A DNA stretch of 64,000 nucleotides from the NCBI GenBank assembly GCA_002205965.3, contig NADL03000758.1, forward strand, positions 1,860,001 to 1,924,000, read 5' to 3'. The notes beneath the pieces were generated by a model that worked only from the letters and a program-made list of their open reading frames with translations, ran no database searches and was not told the origin of the DNA. Made by a program: the position numbers and the translations under genes. Positions 11,210 through 21,787 of the stretch are shown here, piece after piece. The DNA comes from Kappaphycus alvarezii (taxonomy: Eukaryota; Rhodophyta; Florideophyceae; Gigartinales; Solieriaceae). Every line of letters begins with the position of its first letter. Within the stretch, counting starts at the first letter, position 1.

Positions 11210-12480
11210 TGGGAGGCAAATATCTGCATGTTGCTGGCTACGACCAATCGCTGAAGCTGCACACGTGGACCAAATGGCATAGCTGAGCTTTTGATAAGGC
11301 CGTGAGGAAACCTTCGTCTTCAAGTTTCGATACTGGTTGCGATGGCGGCCGCACACTCCTCGACCACCTTGAATGTGGTCTCCGACGGGCATCCCAGGGA
11401 ATCAAAGGCTAGCGGGATAACCTGCCATCCGAGTTGCGGACATCCAGGTGAAGCATGGCCAGGAAAGGCGGCGATTTCGGTCAAAGTCCCTCAGTTTCCG
11501 TCGTTCCGCCGCATTGGCGGCAGCGCGCGCTTCCCAGGCTCCCTTGGATAGGAGCACTGTTGGAAAGGTGAGGAGACTGTGATGTCATATGCAACCGGGA
11601 GAGGGGCGAAGGGTTTCCCGGAGAGGTAGTCGGGTGGACGAGTATGTCGGCAGGTCGGGCGTCCAGTCCGGGAAGTAAATACTGGACGCCAGCTCCAGCG
11701 GCTTTGAACAGGTCTTTGCCGCGTACTTTTGCCACTGCTTCATGGCGGTTCTTCCATCCGAGACCTTTGTTACACAGGTCAGCGGCATGGTCGCTGACCA
11801 GGTGGTCCATAGGCGTCTTGCATTCCGCGCAAAAGAGCGGGACAGTTTCGCCGAAGACGGGAACTCCTAAATGGCGACGCAGCATCACCGAACACACATC
11901 CTTGTATATGTGGGTGACCACAGACGGATGGGTAGTGAGGAATGCCACAGCAGGTGTATCCAAAAAAGCGTTACGGCGGATGCGTTGACGAATCTCGGGT
12001 CCAGAATGCGACGAGGGGTTTGGGAATCGCGACCAATCATCATCTTTCCAAAAGCATTTAGCGCACGACTCGCACCAGGCCTGATACAAGATATTGGTTG
12101 TAGTATCAGGCTTGGACGCGAGGGAAGCCGCTGTAAGTGGGTCTGGGAGGCCTCCATGTTGTGCGGAGAATGAAGGGTGGAGGCGTTGGAAAAATGCAAA
12201 TAGATGTCAATCCGCTTCTGCGTACGAGAGTAAACGGGAGTCAGCAGCACCAGTGTCATGTTGGTGTTCCAACTGCGCGGAATCAATGAGGCTAGCTGCG
12301 TATGAGGCAACATTCAGCGGGGCTAAGGGCGAGAATCCGTGACTGCCATAGCGGAGAGGTAGGGTAACCTGTTGGCGCACCGTGTCTGTCATCGGTATAT
12401 GATTTGACCGCGAGTAAAACCGCATCTGGTCTGTATCAAATTGTTGTGCGATGGCGATTGTCACACTGAGGGGCGTTAGC
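11210..12480 (-). pseudogene. Non-LTR retrotransposon copy N2: zinc knuckle, restriction-like endonuclease and C-terminus
   Basis: Reading 12464 to 11330 on the minus strand gives the most legible C-terminal half of the family. The thumb (LPLRYGSHGFSPLAP) comes first, then LRRHLGVPVFGE. The zinc knuckle CAECKTPMDHLVSDHAADLC (C-x2-C-x8-H-x4-C) follows, with RH shortly after it and LPGLDARPADILVHP. DITVSSPFQQ holds the catalytic D. The end is FDSLGCPSETTF, continuing in another frame as RPYQKLSYAIWST. The order knuckle, RH, RPAD, DxTV is that of the restriction-like endonuclease of early-branching non-LTR elements (R2/CRE-type). Three frame changes make it inactive. Confidence 0.82.
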
Positions 12481-12562
12481 TTGATTACGTGGCGTAGTTT
12501 GCATGCAGAGGGACAAAATTTGTGTAGATGGAACCGGGCCCCTGCATCTTCGATCCCGTCAA

Positions 12563-13400
12563 TTAGCGAGAGTGTCCTGTTGCAGTCATCGATTTCCTAA
12601 TAAGGAAGTTCTCCATAAAAGAGGTCGACCCACTCGGGGCACCGAGGAGCTCGATGCCCATGTTAGAGAAGTTCTCACGGGGGAAGCGACGTAGCAAAGA
12701 CGATATCTGGTTGACGGATTGGGACGGCCAGAAAAGTGGTGTTTTCGCTGGGTTTAGAAAGAAGCCGTGGTCCGGTCCTTTGGAGCACAATATCTGAACT
12801 GCCCTGTCTAGCTCAGTGTGGGTGCCTATTAGGGTGCAGTCGTCGGCATACCAGCGATGGAAGCTTAGCTGCGTGGTCTCTGCTATTACTTTCGCCAAGG
12901 GGTGCACTACCAGGGAAAACATAAGCATGCTAGCTGGGTCTCCTTGTTGCATTCCGGCTCAGCTGAGCATGTCCGGTGCAGACGCCGCCGTCAGGATCAG
13001 CGACGGCGTTTGGCGCGCGTATATCATGTTCAAGAACCGGCAGAGCGAGGGTACCTTGGAGGGAAGTAGGTCGGTCATCTGTTGCCTCGGGAATCGGTTG
13101 AATGCGTTGTGCGCATCGACCGAGAGGAGCATGTAAGCGGCGTCCTCTCCTTAGCTAAGGACTTGCTTCCGAGAATCGTGGACAATGCATTTAAGGCCAG
13201 AAGGGATACCACTGGCGACTTGCACCGGGGCGAAATAGTTTCGGGTGTCGTCCAGTGCGGGGCAAGAGAACTTTCGTCAACAGGCGCCGTAAGGACGTCC
13301 CAATTGCGATAGCACGGATCTTATCTGGACGTTGTTGGATCGGGAGAAGCGTCGCAGAGGAGATAAGTGAGATTGCCGCGTCTGGGAAGTCCCCATTAGC
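12563..13400 (-). pseudogene. Non-LTR retrotransposon copy N2: reverse transcriptase
   Basis: From 13400 downward the minus strand gives GDFPDAAISLISSATLLPIQ, then IRAIAIGTSLRRLLTKVLLP, then motif A (SVDAHNAFNRF), motif B (QQGDPASMLMFSLVVHPL), motif C (HRWYADDCTLIG) and the primer-grip-like GIELLGAPSGS. All catalytic aspartates (VDA and YADD) are present, unlike in copy N1, but frames change between A and B. The 5' part is missing beyond 13400, so this copy is truncated at its front, as expected for target-primed insertion. Confidence 0.88.
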
Positions 13401-13788
13401 TAGTGTCTATTGGACCATGCACTGTCCTCATAATGATAATGTGCATATTGACAATGATACGATATCTACGCTCCGGTACAAATTTACTGGATCCCACGAT
13501 AATACGAACTATATTTCCTTCCAAAATTAAGCTGTTTTCACAACTTCTTGCGAAGAGCGGAAGCTGGTGAGGGAAAACTGCTCTAGCCTTCACCGTGGTC
13601 AGCAATCTTGAAAAGTTTGTTTTGATCGGCCATCTGCACTCATGAACTAATGCGGAGGGACAAGAAATGCGCTGAGGTAAAAAAATTTGTATTGAAAAAA
13701 AGGTGCTAAAAGTTGTCCTCATATGAGGACAATGGTCACTCTAGTCGCCGCACAACGGAAGTGAGTACAGAGATTCCTGTAACCCTAA
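13401..13788. other. AT-richer spacer, no gene seen
   Basis: The 390 bp between the truncated end of copy N2 and an opposite-strand fragment of the same family hold no recognisable coding sequence. Confidence 0.4.
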
Positions 13789-13904
13789 CCACGTCCAGAT
13801 AAGATCCGCCTTATCTCAATTGGGACGGCGTTACGGCGCCTAGCGACGAAAGTTCTCTTGCCCCAAGCACTGGATAACACCCAAAACTATCTCGGCCTAC
13901 TGAA
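13789..13904 (+). pseudogene. Opposite-strand RT fragment of the N family, cut by element A
   Basis: PRPDKIRLISIGTALRRLAT followed by KVLLPQALD is the pre-motif-A block of the N-family polymerase on the plus strand. Copy N2 carries the same block on the minus strand at 13256-13345, so the two form an inverted pair about 450 bp apart. The fragment stops exactly where the terminal repeat of element A begins (13905), so element A probably inserted into it. Confidence 0.75.
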
Positions 13905-13974
13905 TGTACCGGGAAACCTGGCCAAATCACTCCAATGATACAGTGCATCTAGCTTCCAAACTTACAGTAGGGAA

Positions 13975-14132
13975 CATGATTTTTTTATTGATATTGAAAC
14001 AGCACGGCAATGTATTCAAACACCAAACAGAGGTAGCCCGCTTTCAAGAGCCACATGCACAATTTTGGCAACAGAATGGAAAGAAATGCCGTCAAATTCC
14101 CTCCTGTGACGAAAAAAAGAACTCAGCACATT
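13975..14132 (-). pseudogene. Element A copy 1: last part of the transposase
   Basis: Aligned by eye with 43190-43330, the minus strand here matches the end of the element-A transposase (positions equivalent to EFHVICFLAVAKSVQMAFEN in copy 2), with several substitutions and an early stop. It is separated from the preceding part (16756-17095) by the Harbinger element. Confidence 0.65.
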
Positions 14133-14574
14133 TATGGATTTACGCAGTAGAGATTTCAGAAAAGGATTTCAAAAATAGCTTTTTTTATTTACAGAAATCA
14201 TATTCTGAAATGTCAATTAGAAAATTGAAAAGTGCACTTTCGCAAACTGAAATATGAGTATTACTGTAGTGTACATTGGGTGGAGCAAAGTACAAGCACC
14301 AACCAACATCCTTCCTCAACATGGCTTTGGGTCGGCTCAGATATCACACTTTCACCAAGGTCACGATCCGCAAGAGGCGTGGGAAGGCGGCCACAGCGCT
14401 ACTGATTCGATCCCGATCTACTAGGAGGTCACGCTTCCCTCTTAGTTCAAGTGTCATTCTCCACAGCGCTGAACAATTTGCAGCTTACAAAATGAGCAGT
14501 ACCGTTACATCCTTCGACGTAATGCGATTTTTGCCACTAGCTTTACTTTCAACTTCAACGCTATAACGGATGCT

Positions 14575-15501
14575 TTATCGTTGAGCCTTTTTCGGTTCCG
14601 TAAACAGGATACCTATCGAATGGTAACGGCTATAAATTGGCCCGTTTGTTGGGTTCGTACAGGCCGTAATCAATACGCCGTAGACCCTTTACTTGTAACA
14701 TGAGTCGTTCTACGGCGTCTATGTAGTCCCGACCGATGGATGGACATGGAATTACTATTCGGGCGTCACGCGTCTCAGCTCTCTGAGATCTTCTGGGAAG
14801 GCATTGAGCATTTTTTAGATACAAGTAGAGATCTATTAATGGGCCCTATATCTTCAACGTTCATCTGTCGTAATGCTGAACGGTACGCGAAGGCTGTACA
14901 AGAAGCGGGTGGTGCTTTGGATAACTGCGTGGGGTTCATAGATGGGACCGTAATTGGGATTGCTCGTCCAGGGGATCATGAGGAGCAATGCGTGGCATAC
15001 AACGACCACAAGAGAAAGCACGCCCTCAAATATCAGGCCGTCACTACTCCGGATGGAATGATACTACATGCTTCTGGGCCAATGGAGGGGCGTCGGCATG
15101 ATTGGATGTTATACATGAGGAGTGGTCCGGACGAGACGCTTGGGGAATTGCTTTATATAGATGGAAAGCAATACGTAATACATGGTGATTCAGGCTACAA
15201 CGTGCGTACATTTATGGAGGTACCGTTCCACGAGTCGAACCTAACGGCACACTGCCAAGCGTTCAACAAAGCGATGTCCACGGTGCGCGTGAAAGTAGAG
15301 TGGATCTTCAAAGAGATCAAAATCTACTGGACCACTGTGGACTTCAAGCGCAAAATGAGGATCGCGGAATCTACTGTAGGAGCTCTTTTTGTAACGGCCA
15401 TGTTGCTGACGAACATGAGAAACTGCATCTATCCGAAAACGATAGCGCAGTTCTTCAAATGTACTCCTCCCTCATTGGAGGAATATCTCAACGGTCAGTA
15501 G
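14575..15501 (+). pseudogene. Harbinger transposase (HARBI1-like, DDE_Tnp_4)
   Basis: The protein reads from about FRFRKQDTYRMVTAINWP, through an in-frame TGA at 14701, to PDRWMDMELLFGR and on to the stop at 15499-15501. The catalytic triad is visible: D in VGFIDGTVIG (about 14940), D in HGDSGYN (about 15187) and E in VKVEWIFKEIK (about 15300), with the family spacing. NDHKRKHALKYQAV is the usual block after the first D. If the TGA is ignored the length is about 305 codons, slightly short for the family, so the true start may lie further upstream. The lower part (14740-15501, 253 codons) is intact. The enzyme would cut and join the transposon ends with its Myb-like partner. Confidence 0.88.
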
Positions 15502-15679
15502 AGTACTCGTTCCTCAGCTTCGCGACCCGGCCCGAGGAACGAGGAAAAAGTCCACGAATGCGAGGGACGAGCTTTAAACCGCCTCTGCGGGAGATTTTTT
15601 GCTGCTTCTTGCTGCTCCTATTAGGTAAAAATCGTCCGAAAGGTCTGTAAACAGACAAACGGCGCATTCTTTACATAGC

Positions 15680-16504
15680 CTATCTCCGTGCGGATGCAAA
15701 GGTATCCATCATGAGCTTAAACTTATCTAGCTCCAGCTTGTCCCTCGCCTCCCGCTCCTCCCTCCTGAAGTCTCGCTCCGCCGCACGATCCGCCTCCTCT
15801 TTCTCCATTCGGTCTCTATCCATTGTCAACCTCTCCCGCTCGATCTCTATCCTTGCCATATCGGTCTCGCGCAGTGAGACGGCGAGAACTTCTAGTACCT
15901 CATCACTCTCTCCATCCAGCATACGGCGCCGCTTGCCCCTTCCCTTCCCATTCTCTCCTGCATCGCCATTCCCGCCAACACGTTCCATTTTCGTTTCCAT
16001 TAACCGACGACCGGCCTCCTCTTTGCGATTTTCCTGCGCCTCCTTCAGCGTCCTCTCCGCATTCTTCGTCGCTTCCAGGTCCCTCTGCGCGTCCAATATT
16101 GCGCTAAGCAGATCCTCCACCTCACCCAATTTGCCACCCACGCCAGACATCATCCACTCTCTAGCATCCTTCTTCGCGAACGCGTTCATAAGCTCCTTGT
16201 AACGATCTTGTCATCGTTTCGGCGTTACCTTCGCGGAGAGGTTCGGGTTTTGGTTGGCCTTCTCCGCGGCTTCGGCGAATCGCTTTAACACTTCACCGAA
16301 CGGGGCTATGTGCGCCTTAGCCGCCGCCACCTCCCGGACGATTATGACGTCATCGTCGGGAGTGAACGTAGGACGGCGGCCCTTTTTCGTTGCGGAACAG
16401 GGTGGGTGTGGCTGCGGTTGAGGGGATGCGGGTGGCGGAGGAGGTGTTTGAGGAGAAGGGGAAAGAGGACTGGGGCTAGGGGAGGTAGTGGTTACGTTGG
16501 CCAT
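15680..16504 (-). pseudogene. Harbinger Myb/SANT-like partner protein
   Basis: Starting at 16504, a Ser/Pro-rich N-terminus is followed by KKGRRPTFTPDDDVIIVREV, a Myb/SANT-like helix pair (residues about 40-95). One in-frame TGA interrupts VTPKR/QDRYKEL at about 16209. The same frame continues through an acidic-basic helical tail rich in Glu, Arg and Lys (NAFAKKDAREWMMSG to KFKLMMDTFASARR). In PIF/Harbinger elements this second protein binds the transposase and the DNA ends. Without the TGA the product would be about 274 residues. It ends 180 bp from the convergent transposase stop. Confidence 0.8.
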
Positions 16505-16755
16505 GTTGCGAGTTGTTGGAAGGGACGGAGAAGGAAAATTGGTTGTCTTCTCTGATACCCTCTTCCCGCCGAAACGATGTCATTTGTGCAACGTGTTAAG
16601 CGTATATTACTTAAATGGATTTCACTATTTAATAAAATTTCAGGAAAGATAGTTACATCTCTTCTGCAAATTTTCGCAACGTGTGACACTAGTGTAATTA
16701 CATTTACTGAAATTTACATTTTGCTTTACTGAAATCTTTTGCGTAAATCACCTAT

Positions 16756-17095
16756 TGAAAAGCTTTAAATGGAGGTTAAGATTCCCATGTCGGGCTCTTA
16801 TTCTTTTAAGCAGGCTTCCATATTGATCGTTTTCAGTGCTGCATTGCTCACCAATATATTTCTTATCTGCGAGAGCAATTTTGTGTCTTCCATAACAATC
16901 TTAAGCCGAAAAATAAAAAAAATTGGTCTGGCCACAAACCTACAGGAAAGGGTCCATGGACCCACACAATATTGTTAAAATTAGTAGAAGTCGCAACTTC
17001 GTCCCGCAATCCTGGTGCCTTAAATTTTTGACTCCACCATTTGAATTGAACGGTTTTGGTCCAAAAATTAGGCAATCAGAGCCATCCAAGAAAAA
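16756..17095 (-). pseudogene. Element A copy 1: central transposase fragment
   Basis: The minus strand reads KFKAPGLRDEVATSTN, NNIVWVHGPFPVGLWPDQ and, near 16770, RARHGNLNLHLKLFN. The counterpart in copy 2 reads FKTPGLRYEDAIS, MWVPGPFLAGLWPDQ and KARHENLERRLKQFN. GLRYE, W...GPF..G.W.D and RHE..N.R.K are landmarks of a DDE transposase group I know from oomycetes and other protists. It is cut on its far side at about 17095, where the 1.73-kb inverted repeat begins. Confidence 0.7.
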
Positions 17096-17114
17096 CCCCT
17101 GGAACCCTAAAACC

Positions 17115-17543
17115 CCTAAAGAAGGACATTGACCATCTTCCAAAGCTCTCTAAATCAAACCCTGATGTTAAATTTCTTTCTTATTTGATTGAAAGTGGTG
17201 AAGTAACGCCCGAGTATGATGCAAAAAGCGTTAATCCTGCTCATGGTAGGTTCTCCGAGTACCGCACGAAAAACTTCCCCACTTACTTCAATCGAATGAT
17301 TAGGTCGATACCTAAAGATAGCAATACAGACAATTGTAAGTTTCTACATTTCATTTCTTCTAACTCTTAAGATCTATTAATATAACGATTTATGTACGTA
17401 ATGAAATCGTACTTGATGATGATGGCATTTTTCCAAGGTGATCAGGAGATTTAAGTGCCAAACTAAAGCAAACGTTTTCTGATGTGGAGGAGGACTTTGA
17501 TGAATCAGAACGCGGGACTGAAATGGGAGAAAGAGAAGAATGA
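17115..17543 (+). pseudogene. Small spliced gene of element A, left copy (start lost)
   Basis: Exon 1 (17115-17335) reads KDIDHLPKLSKSNPDVKF and NPAHGRFSEYRTKNFPTYF. A 113-nt intron starting GTAAGT (17336-17448) is followed by LSAKLKQTFSDVEEDFD and ESERGTEMGEREE, then a TGA at 17541. The inverted copy at 36768-37201 retains an ATG (MSPKKDIDY); here the repeat border removes it. The product would be a basic-then-acidic protein of about 108 residues. I do not recognise it. An SPKK start and an acidic tail could suit a DNA- or transposase-binding helper. Confidence 0.4.
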
Positions 17544-18842
17544 ATACTTGGGCCTCGATTATTCAAGCCTTTGTACTTAATCTCAACTTGGAAAGAAACA
17601 TTTACTACCCTTTCATGCTTATCTGGGGCCATTTTACTTCCATTTGGTTTTCGATCCAACTAAAAGTCATCAATTGTTAAAAATGGGAATACGTTGCAAT
17701 TTAAAGTAGTTTGGCCGCATGAACTAACGAATATAAGAACCTTACATCATTTTTGGCTGGTGATCGAAGGGGGAAAAAAAGGTGAGTAAGTATTATTCAA
17801 AGATTTGGGGGTTTGAAAATGGTTTGCGGTCACTACGGCCTTCGCCAGAAGAACCTGTTTTTCTGTGACAGAAATAGCATTGCCATTCAGGGTTGAGTCA
17901 CATGTTGAACAGGAGCCTCTTATCTAATCAAAGACTGGTACATGCATAGCCTATGTGGACTTGAAGTCAGCACTAAATACTTATGCTAGACACAAGGGAA
18001 GGACGTTTTAATTTTAAATCTTAAAATGCAGATTTTTTTATTAATTAACAAGTATTCAAATACAGTGTTTTTGAAGTAATTTTCTGAATCAAGTATCAAA
18101 TTAATGTATTTAAGTACTAATTCCTTACCTTTGAAAGCATGTTGCACTATATGATTGGAGTAATTTGGTCAGGTTTCCGGTGTAGTAGAATGGACTTGAA
18201 GGTTCACGCACCAGGTGGGGGTTTTAGAAGCGAAGCTTCTTCAGGAGACCAGTCTAGCCGGGCTAAACAGCTACGAAGGTAGTAGGGCAGCGCGACCGTA
18301 GGCAGCGCTCGAAAAGGACTAGGAGGACGCCCTAATATCCTCCAGGTGGGTCCTGGAGTGGGGATTTGAGAATGAAAGGGAAGAAGAGAGAGCGAGGAGG
18401 AGGGAGAGGGTCAGTTCGGAAGGGCGATCCTACTCCGGGAAAACTCCGAAAGGGTTAGCAAAATGTGACTACTCCGGTCACTGTGTCTACTAAGGACACG
18501 AGTAGCGCCGCCTACTCCGGACGCAGGCTAAATGGTTCTAGCTGTAGTGATCCCGTGCAGCGCTAGGCTTGCCAGTCACTCAACTAGGCAAAACCTAGAC
18601 AAACTACACCGAGACTACTCCGGTTTTCGGTGGTGCTGGTCACGGAATTGGAAAGGGTTCTATTGTTGTTTACTGGTAGGGCTCCTAAGGCCCTCGGCCC
18701 TGAGTAGTAACGGTGTCACCTACTGTGGCACTGTCAGCGAATTAGTCCTACAGTAATCACTAAAATAAATTGATAATTGAAGGGAAAAATGTAATTGCCT
18801 TGGCTCTACACGTGGACATAAAACGTGGCAATCACACGTGGC
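17115..18842. repeat. Left arm of a 1.73-kb inverted repeat
   Basis: This arm is repeated in reverse at 35469-37196. The pairing obeys x + y = 54311 at every anchor I checked between 17390 and 18756, so there is no net insertion or deletion, and only a few substitutions were seen (about 99 percent by eye). The arm covers the outer 1.07 kb of element A, its terminal repeat (to 18184), and a further 650 bp beyond the element. This last 650 bp contains many CTACTCCGG/CCGGAGTAG-type motifs and a TTCTATTGTTGTTTACTGGTAGGG block. A second, diverged version of that block lies just inside the right arm, near 35440. Confidence 0.92.
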
Positions 18843-18936
18843 TCTACACATGTACCCGGGACAGGACCGCCTGACCGTACTGCAGTAGATACGGTATGCC
18901 CGCGAAAAGTAAAGGCCAGGTTCCCACATCCGGGTG

Positions 18937-19345
18937 CACCCTGTAGTATGGGAAGGAAACGGCAAGTACGGAATTTACAGCACTTTGTTCACCAGACTTC
19001 GGAAATCGCAGCTTTTTTTTGCCAGACTCCGGAAATCGCATCATTTTAACTTGTGTACTGTACATTATTACAAGGCGGGCTAGTCCGCACCGACGGGACT
19101 CACTTAAAAAACGTTTCCAGGAACAATACTTACAGAGCACTATATTTTAAATTAATTTATTGTACTCTTCATCTGCCTACCTGTTGAACCCCTTTTCTAA
19201 TAATAATAATAATACTTTACTGCATTAGTATGTTGCCACAGATTTTCCGGGCACTGACTGCGCCGTGCGGCCCAGTCGTTGATTGAATCCCGACATCCGT
19301 ACGCGCTCATAATGACGAAAGTGCCATTTATCCCGAAGCTTCCTA
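18937..19345. repeat. Repeat family B, copy 1
   Basis: This segment is shared with 46490-46870 and partly (inverted) with 35275-35385. It holds two or three tandem units of about 35 bp centred on ACT(C/T)CGGAAATCGCA followed by a T-run. GACGGGACTCAC, ACAATACTTACAG and CACTATATTTTAAATTAATT come next, and it ends at a TTGCCACAGAT...GGCACTG...CCCAGTCG block. No coding capacity is seen. It may be the end of a transposon. Its first 30 bp (CCCTGTAGTATGGGAAGGAA) also sit directly outside element A copy 2 at 43403. Confidence 0.65.
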
Positions 19346-19764
19346 TACTGTGTAAACAATCTGTGCTGCTCGGTGCGATAGAGAACTAGAGCATAGGGCT
19401 TTTGTGGGTTATTGCGCTACTATACATTACTGTGTTGGCAATAAGTATACTACAGGTGGTCTGATTTGAAACACCGTCAAAAGTATTGACGTTTTCACAT
19501 ATAATTTCCTATGCAGTAGTAATACTATTAAAGAGTAATCTAACTGGGAAAAAGGAGTTTAAAAATCTTTAATATTTCGGGAGATATCTCTAATTAAGCC
19601 AAAAATATCTGCCAATAAATGAAGCCACTGTCGGAGCAAAACATCTGTTTCGCGCCAAACGAGTGTGCCATTCTTGCCGAAACTGTTGACTAAGTTACCA
19701 ATACAACATACAACGTATCTACAATAACAAAAAACAGAATAAACCTCTCAATCCCGCCTTACAG

Positions 19765-21001
19765 ATGCAGCGTAAGCCGTTTCTGGACCCATTTGAAAAA
19801 GGATGGATAATGGCCTACCATGCGGAGTGCTTGAGAGTTTATACCATCTCAAGGGATCTTGGAAGGTCGGAAGACGTTTTTAATCGCTTTTTTAGGGACC
19901 TAAACCGGTATGGTTTAAAGAAAAGCTCCTGACGGCCACCAAAATTAACAGAGAGTTTGGAGCGACGGGTCATAAGGGCTGCATCACTGTTGATATATAT
20001 ATGTTGTGGTCCTATCAGTTGCAGAAGAGAGCCAACGCATGTGGCTCAGTTGTTAACATTTTTCAACAGGTTATGGGCCCAGTTGACGTTGCCGCTGTGG
20101 TCGCGGGTTCGAACCCCGCTGGGTGCACTGAGTTGAATATTTGTCATGAGCGTTACTGTAATGCTCTGTGTAAGCCCTGAACCCCTCGACAAGCATCTTG
20201 TGGTAGTGCCTGGCTCAGTGGTTAACGTTTTTAAACAATCACAAGGAGAACTTGGATCTGCTTGGTTGGTAGAAGCACTGCATTTGCCTGTAAAGCTTCA
20301 GTACGTCCGAAATTTGCTACAGCAGCAATCAAACTTGCGTTAAAAGCGCAGAGCAAGGACGCCAGCGATGAGGGAGAGACGTCGTGAAGCACGATTATCA
20401 TGGGCTTTAGAAAAAGTCACCAGGACTGAATCTAAGTGGGCTCAAGTTATCGGGTCCGATGAAAAAATTCAACATAGATGGCCCAGACGGCTTAATCTGT
20501 ACATAGAATAACCCCCGCAAAAAGAATAAATGATATTGCAAACTCCAGAATGGTAGGGATAGTACCATAGACTGGGCTTGCTTCGCCGAATCAAAAAATA
20601 TCCCCCTAGTTTTATTGAAATGAATAAAGGACGGTTTTAAATGTGTAGAGAATTTAAATAACTATCTAGTTCCAGTCTCGGAAGATCTTCATATTGAGTG
20701 GCACACCTTGCCATCAATCTAAGGTAGCTAAGGATTATTTTTACAGTAACTACAAACATTTAATGGACTGGTCTGCGTTTATCCTAATCTCAATCCGATA
20801 TAAAATTTGTGGGGAATTCTAGTCAGAGATTTATACGCTCATCAACGCCAGTTCGAGAATGTGGGCTCTCTCGTGGACTGAATTCTTAAGAAATGGAAAA
20901 GTATTGGGCCTGAAGTATTGTCGAAGTTAACAAGATCGATCCAGAAGCGGGGTGCTTCGGTCATACAAGCTAAATACAGGACATTAGATATTCTTACTTA
21001 A
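19765..21001 (+). pseudogene. Tc1/mariner transposase remnant
   Basis: The ATG at 19765 opens RKPFLDPFEKGWIMAYHAEC and a helix-turn-helix (SRDLGRSEDVFNRFFRDLNR), followed by RPPKLTESLERRVIRAA. The first catalytic D is in VIGSDEKIQ (about 20455). The second region reads SGTPCHQSKVAKDYF (about 20700), where the family has QDGAPCH. The third reads PNLNPI, a stop, NLWGILVRDLYAHQRQF (about 20790), the PDLNPIENLWG signature. The end is SIQKRGASVIQAKYRTL. At least four frame changes and an inserted tRNA-like sequence (about 20035-20240) make it inactive. Confidence 0.85.
20035..20240 (+). repeat. tRNA-like SINE candidate inside the mariner remnant
   Basis: GTGGCTCAGTTGTTAAC resembles a pol III A box, and GGGTTCGAACCCC (about 20104) is a textbook B box about 65 bp later, followed by GCTGGGTGCACTGAG. 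A second copy of the A-box region (TGGCTCAGTGGTTAAC plus a T-run) lies at about 20211. The two flank roughly 170 bp that interrupt the transposase reading. This fits a tRNA-derived SINE; a decayed tRNA gene is the alternative. No CCA tail or full cloverleaf was found. Confidence 0.4.
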
Positions 21002-21787
21002 AATGCAAGTGAGGTGCCCTGTATAGGGACATTGCATGCATTTTATTCCCGAACTGATAAGTTTACATCCAGGCCACAACTAGAAGAAGTCGCGAAGATA
21101 AAAGAGTCTGTTGAAATTACAGCGGTTATTTGCCCGCAAAAATAGACCAAATTATCATCCTCACTAGACAAACAGATACACACAAGTATTAAGAATCCCA
21201 GCATATTTTTAAAACTCAACGTCACCCTCATCAGCTATCCGGTGGGTTTGTAAGAACGCAAAATAGAGAAATAACAATAAAAGAACGTCTGAAAGAAACG
21301 AATATGATGTAAGCAGTAATAATTTTGAAGTAAAAAAGAATTGTGTGCATGTGATTACGAATACAAGGTGGGCGGTCTGACCGGTAGGAAGCAAAAAATT
21401 TCTTCCTTTGCCTTTTTGAAGAAATGATTCTCGATGTTATTGACAACATCTGTCAAGATCGCACTGGGAACGATGATTGAGGGGGGAAGACCGGATATTA
21501 TGTGAAAATAGTTGAATTTTTTGACTGCGTTGGGAAATGGGCCATGAGTGTTGAAATTAGTGGGTTTTGGTGCCAATAAAACTTAATTAATGAAAACTAT
21601 AGGTGTTTCTAGACTCATTTTTAGCGGCCGGTGGATTGTTTGGAATGGAAAGTTAAGTTTAATTTCATTTTTGCTCACGCGCAAATATTTTACATTGTCA
21701 TGAGGGCTACATAATTCAAGGGTAACAGGTTTCCCATGGTTAGAGAAACCCTCGCCATTCCATTGGGTGAACACAGTCAGATCAGAA

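Larger units (their letters stand above)
14136..16752. mobile_element. PIF/Harbinger DNA transposon inserted in element A
   Basis: The 2617-bp element has terminal inverted repeats (GGATTTACGCA... on the left; GGTGATTTACGCA... read inward from the right, each followed by an AGATTTCAG block). It is flanked by a 3-bp duplication TAT (14133-14135 and 16753-16755), the duplication size of PIF/Harbinger. The broken element-A transposase can be read continuously across it, which confirms the borders. It carries the standard pair of genes, transposase and Myb/SANT-like protein, transcribed toward each other. Each has a single in-frame TGA. Confidence 0.88.
13905..18184 (-). mobile_element. DDE transposon 'element A', copy 1 (internally deleted, carries a Harbinger insertion)
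   Basis: The ends are imperfect terminal inverted repeats of about 65 bp. The left one begins TGTACCGGGAAACCTG at 13905. The right one, read inward from 18184, begins TACACCGGAAACCTGACC. Both continue through an (A)CTCCAAT block. The same ends bound copy 2 (36127 and 43402). Transposase remnants run on the minus strand (C-terminus near 13980) and are split by a Harbinger element at 14136-16752. Compared with copy 2, about 5.6 kb is absent at about 17095-17115. The transposase fits a group I know from oomycetes and other protists, with an LRYE...NGPFPCG-like block before the last catalytic region. No target-site duplication could be settled. Confidence 0.65.

Noticed and set aside
14701-16211. 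Recoding of TGA as Cys or selenocysteine
   Set aside because: The VAT1-like and coiled-coil genes end at TGA, the affected genes are transposon-encoded, and no selenocysteine insertion element was sought or seen. Mutation is the simpler reading.
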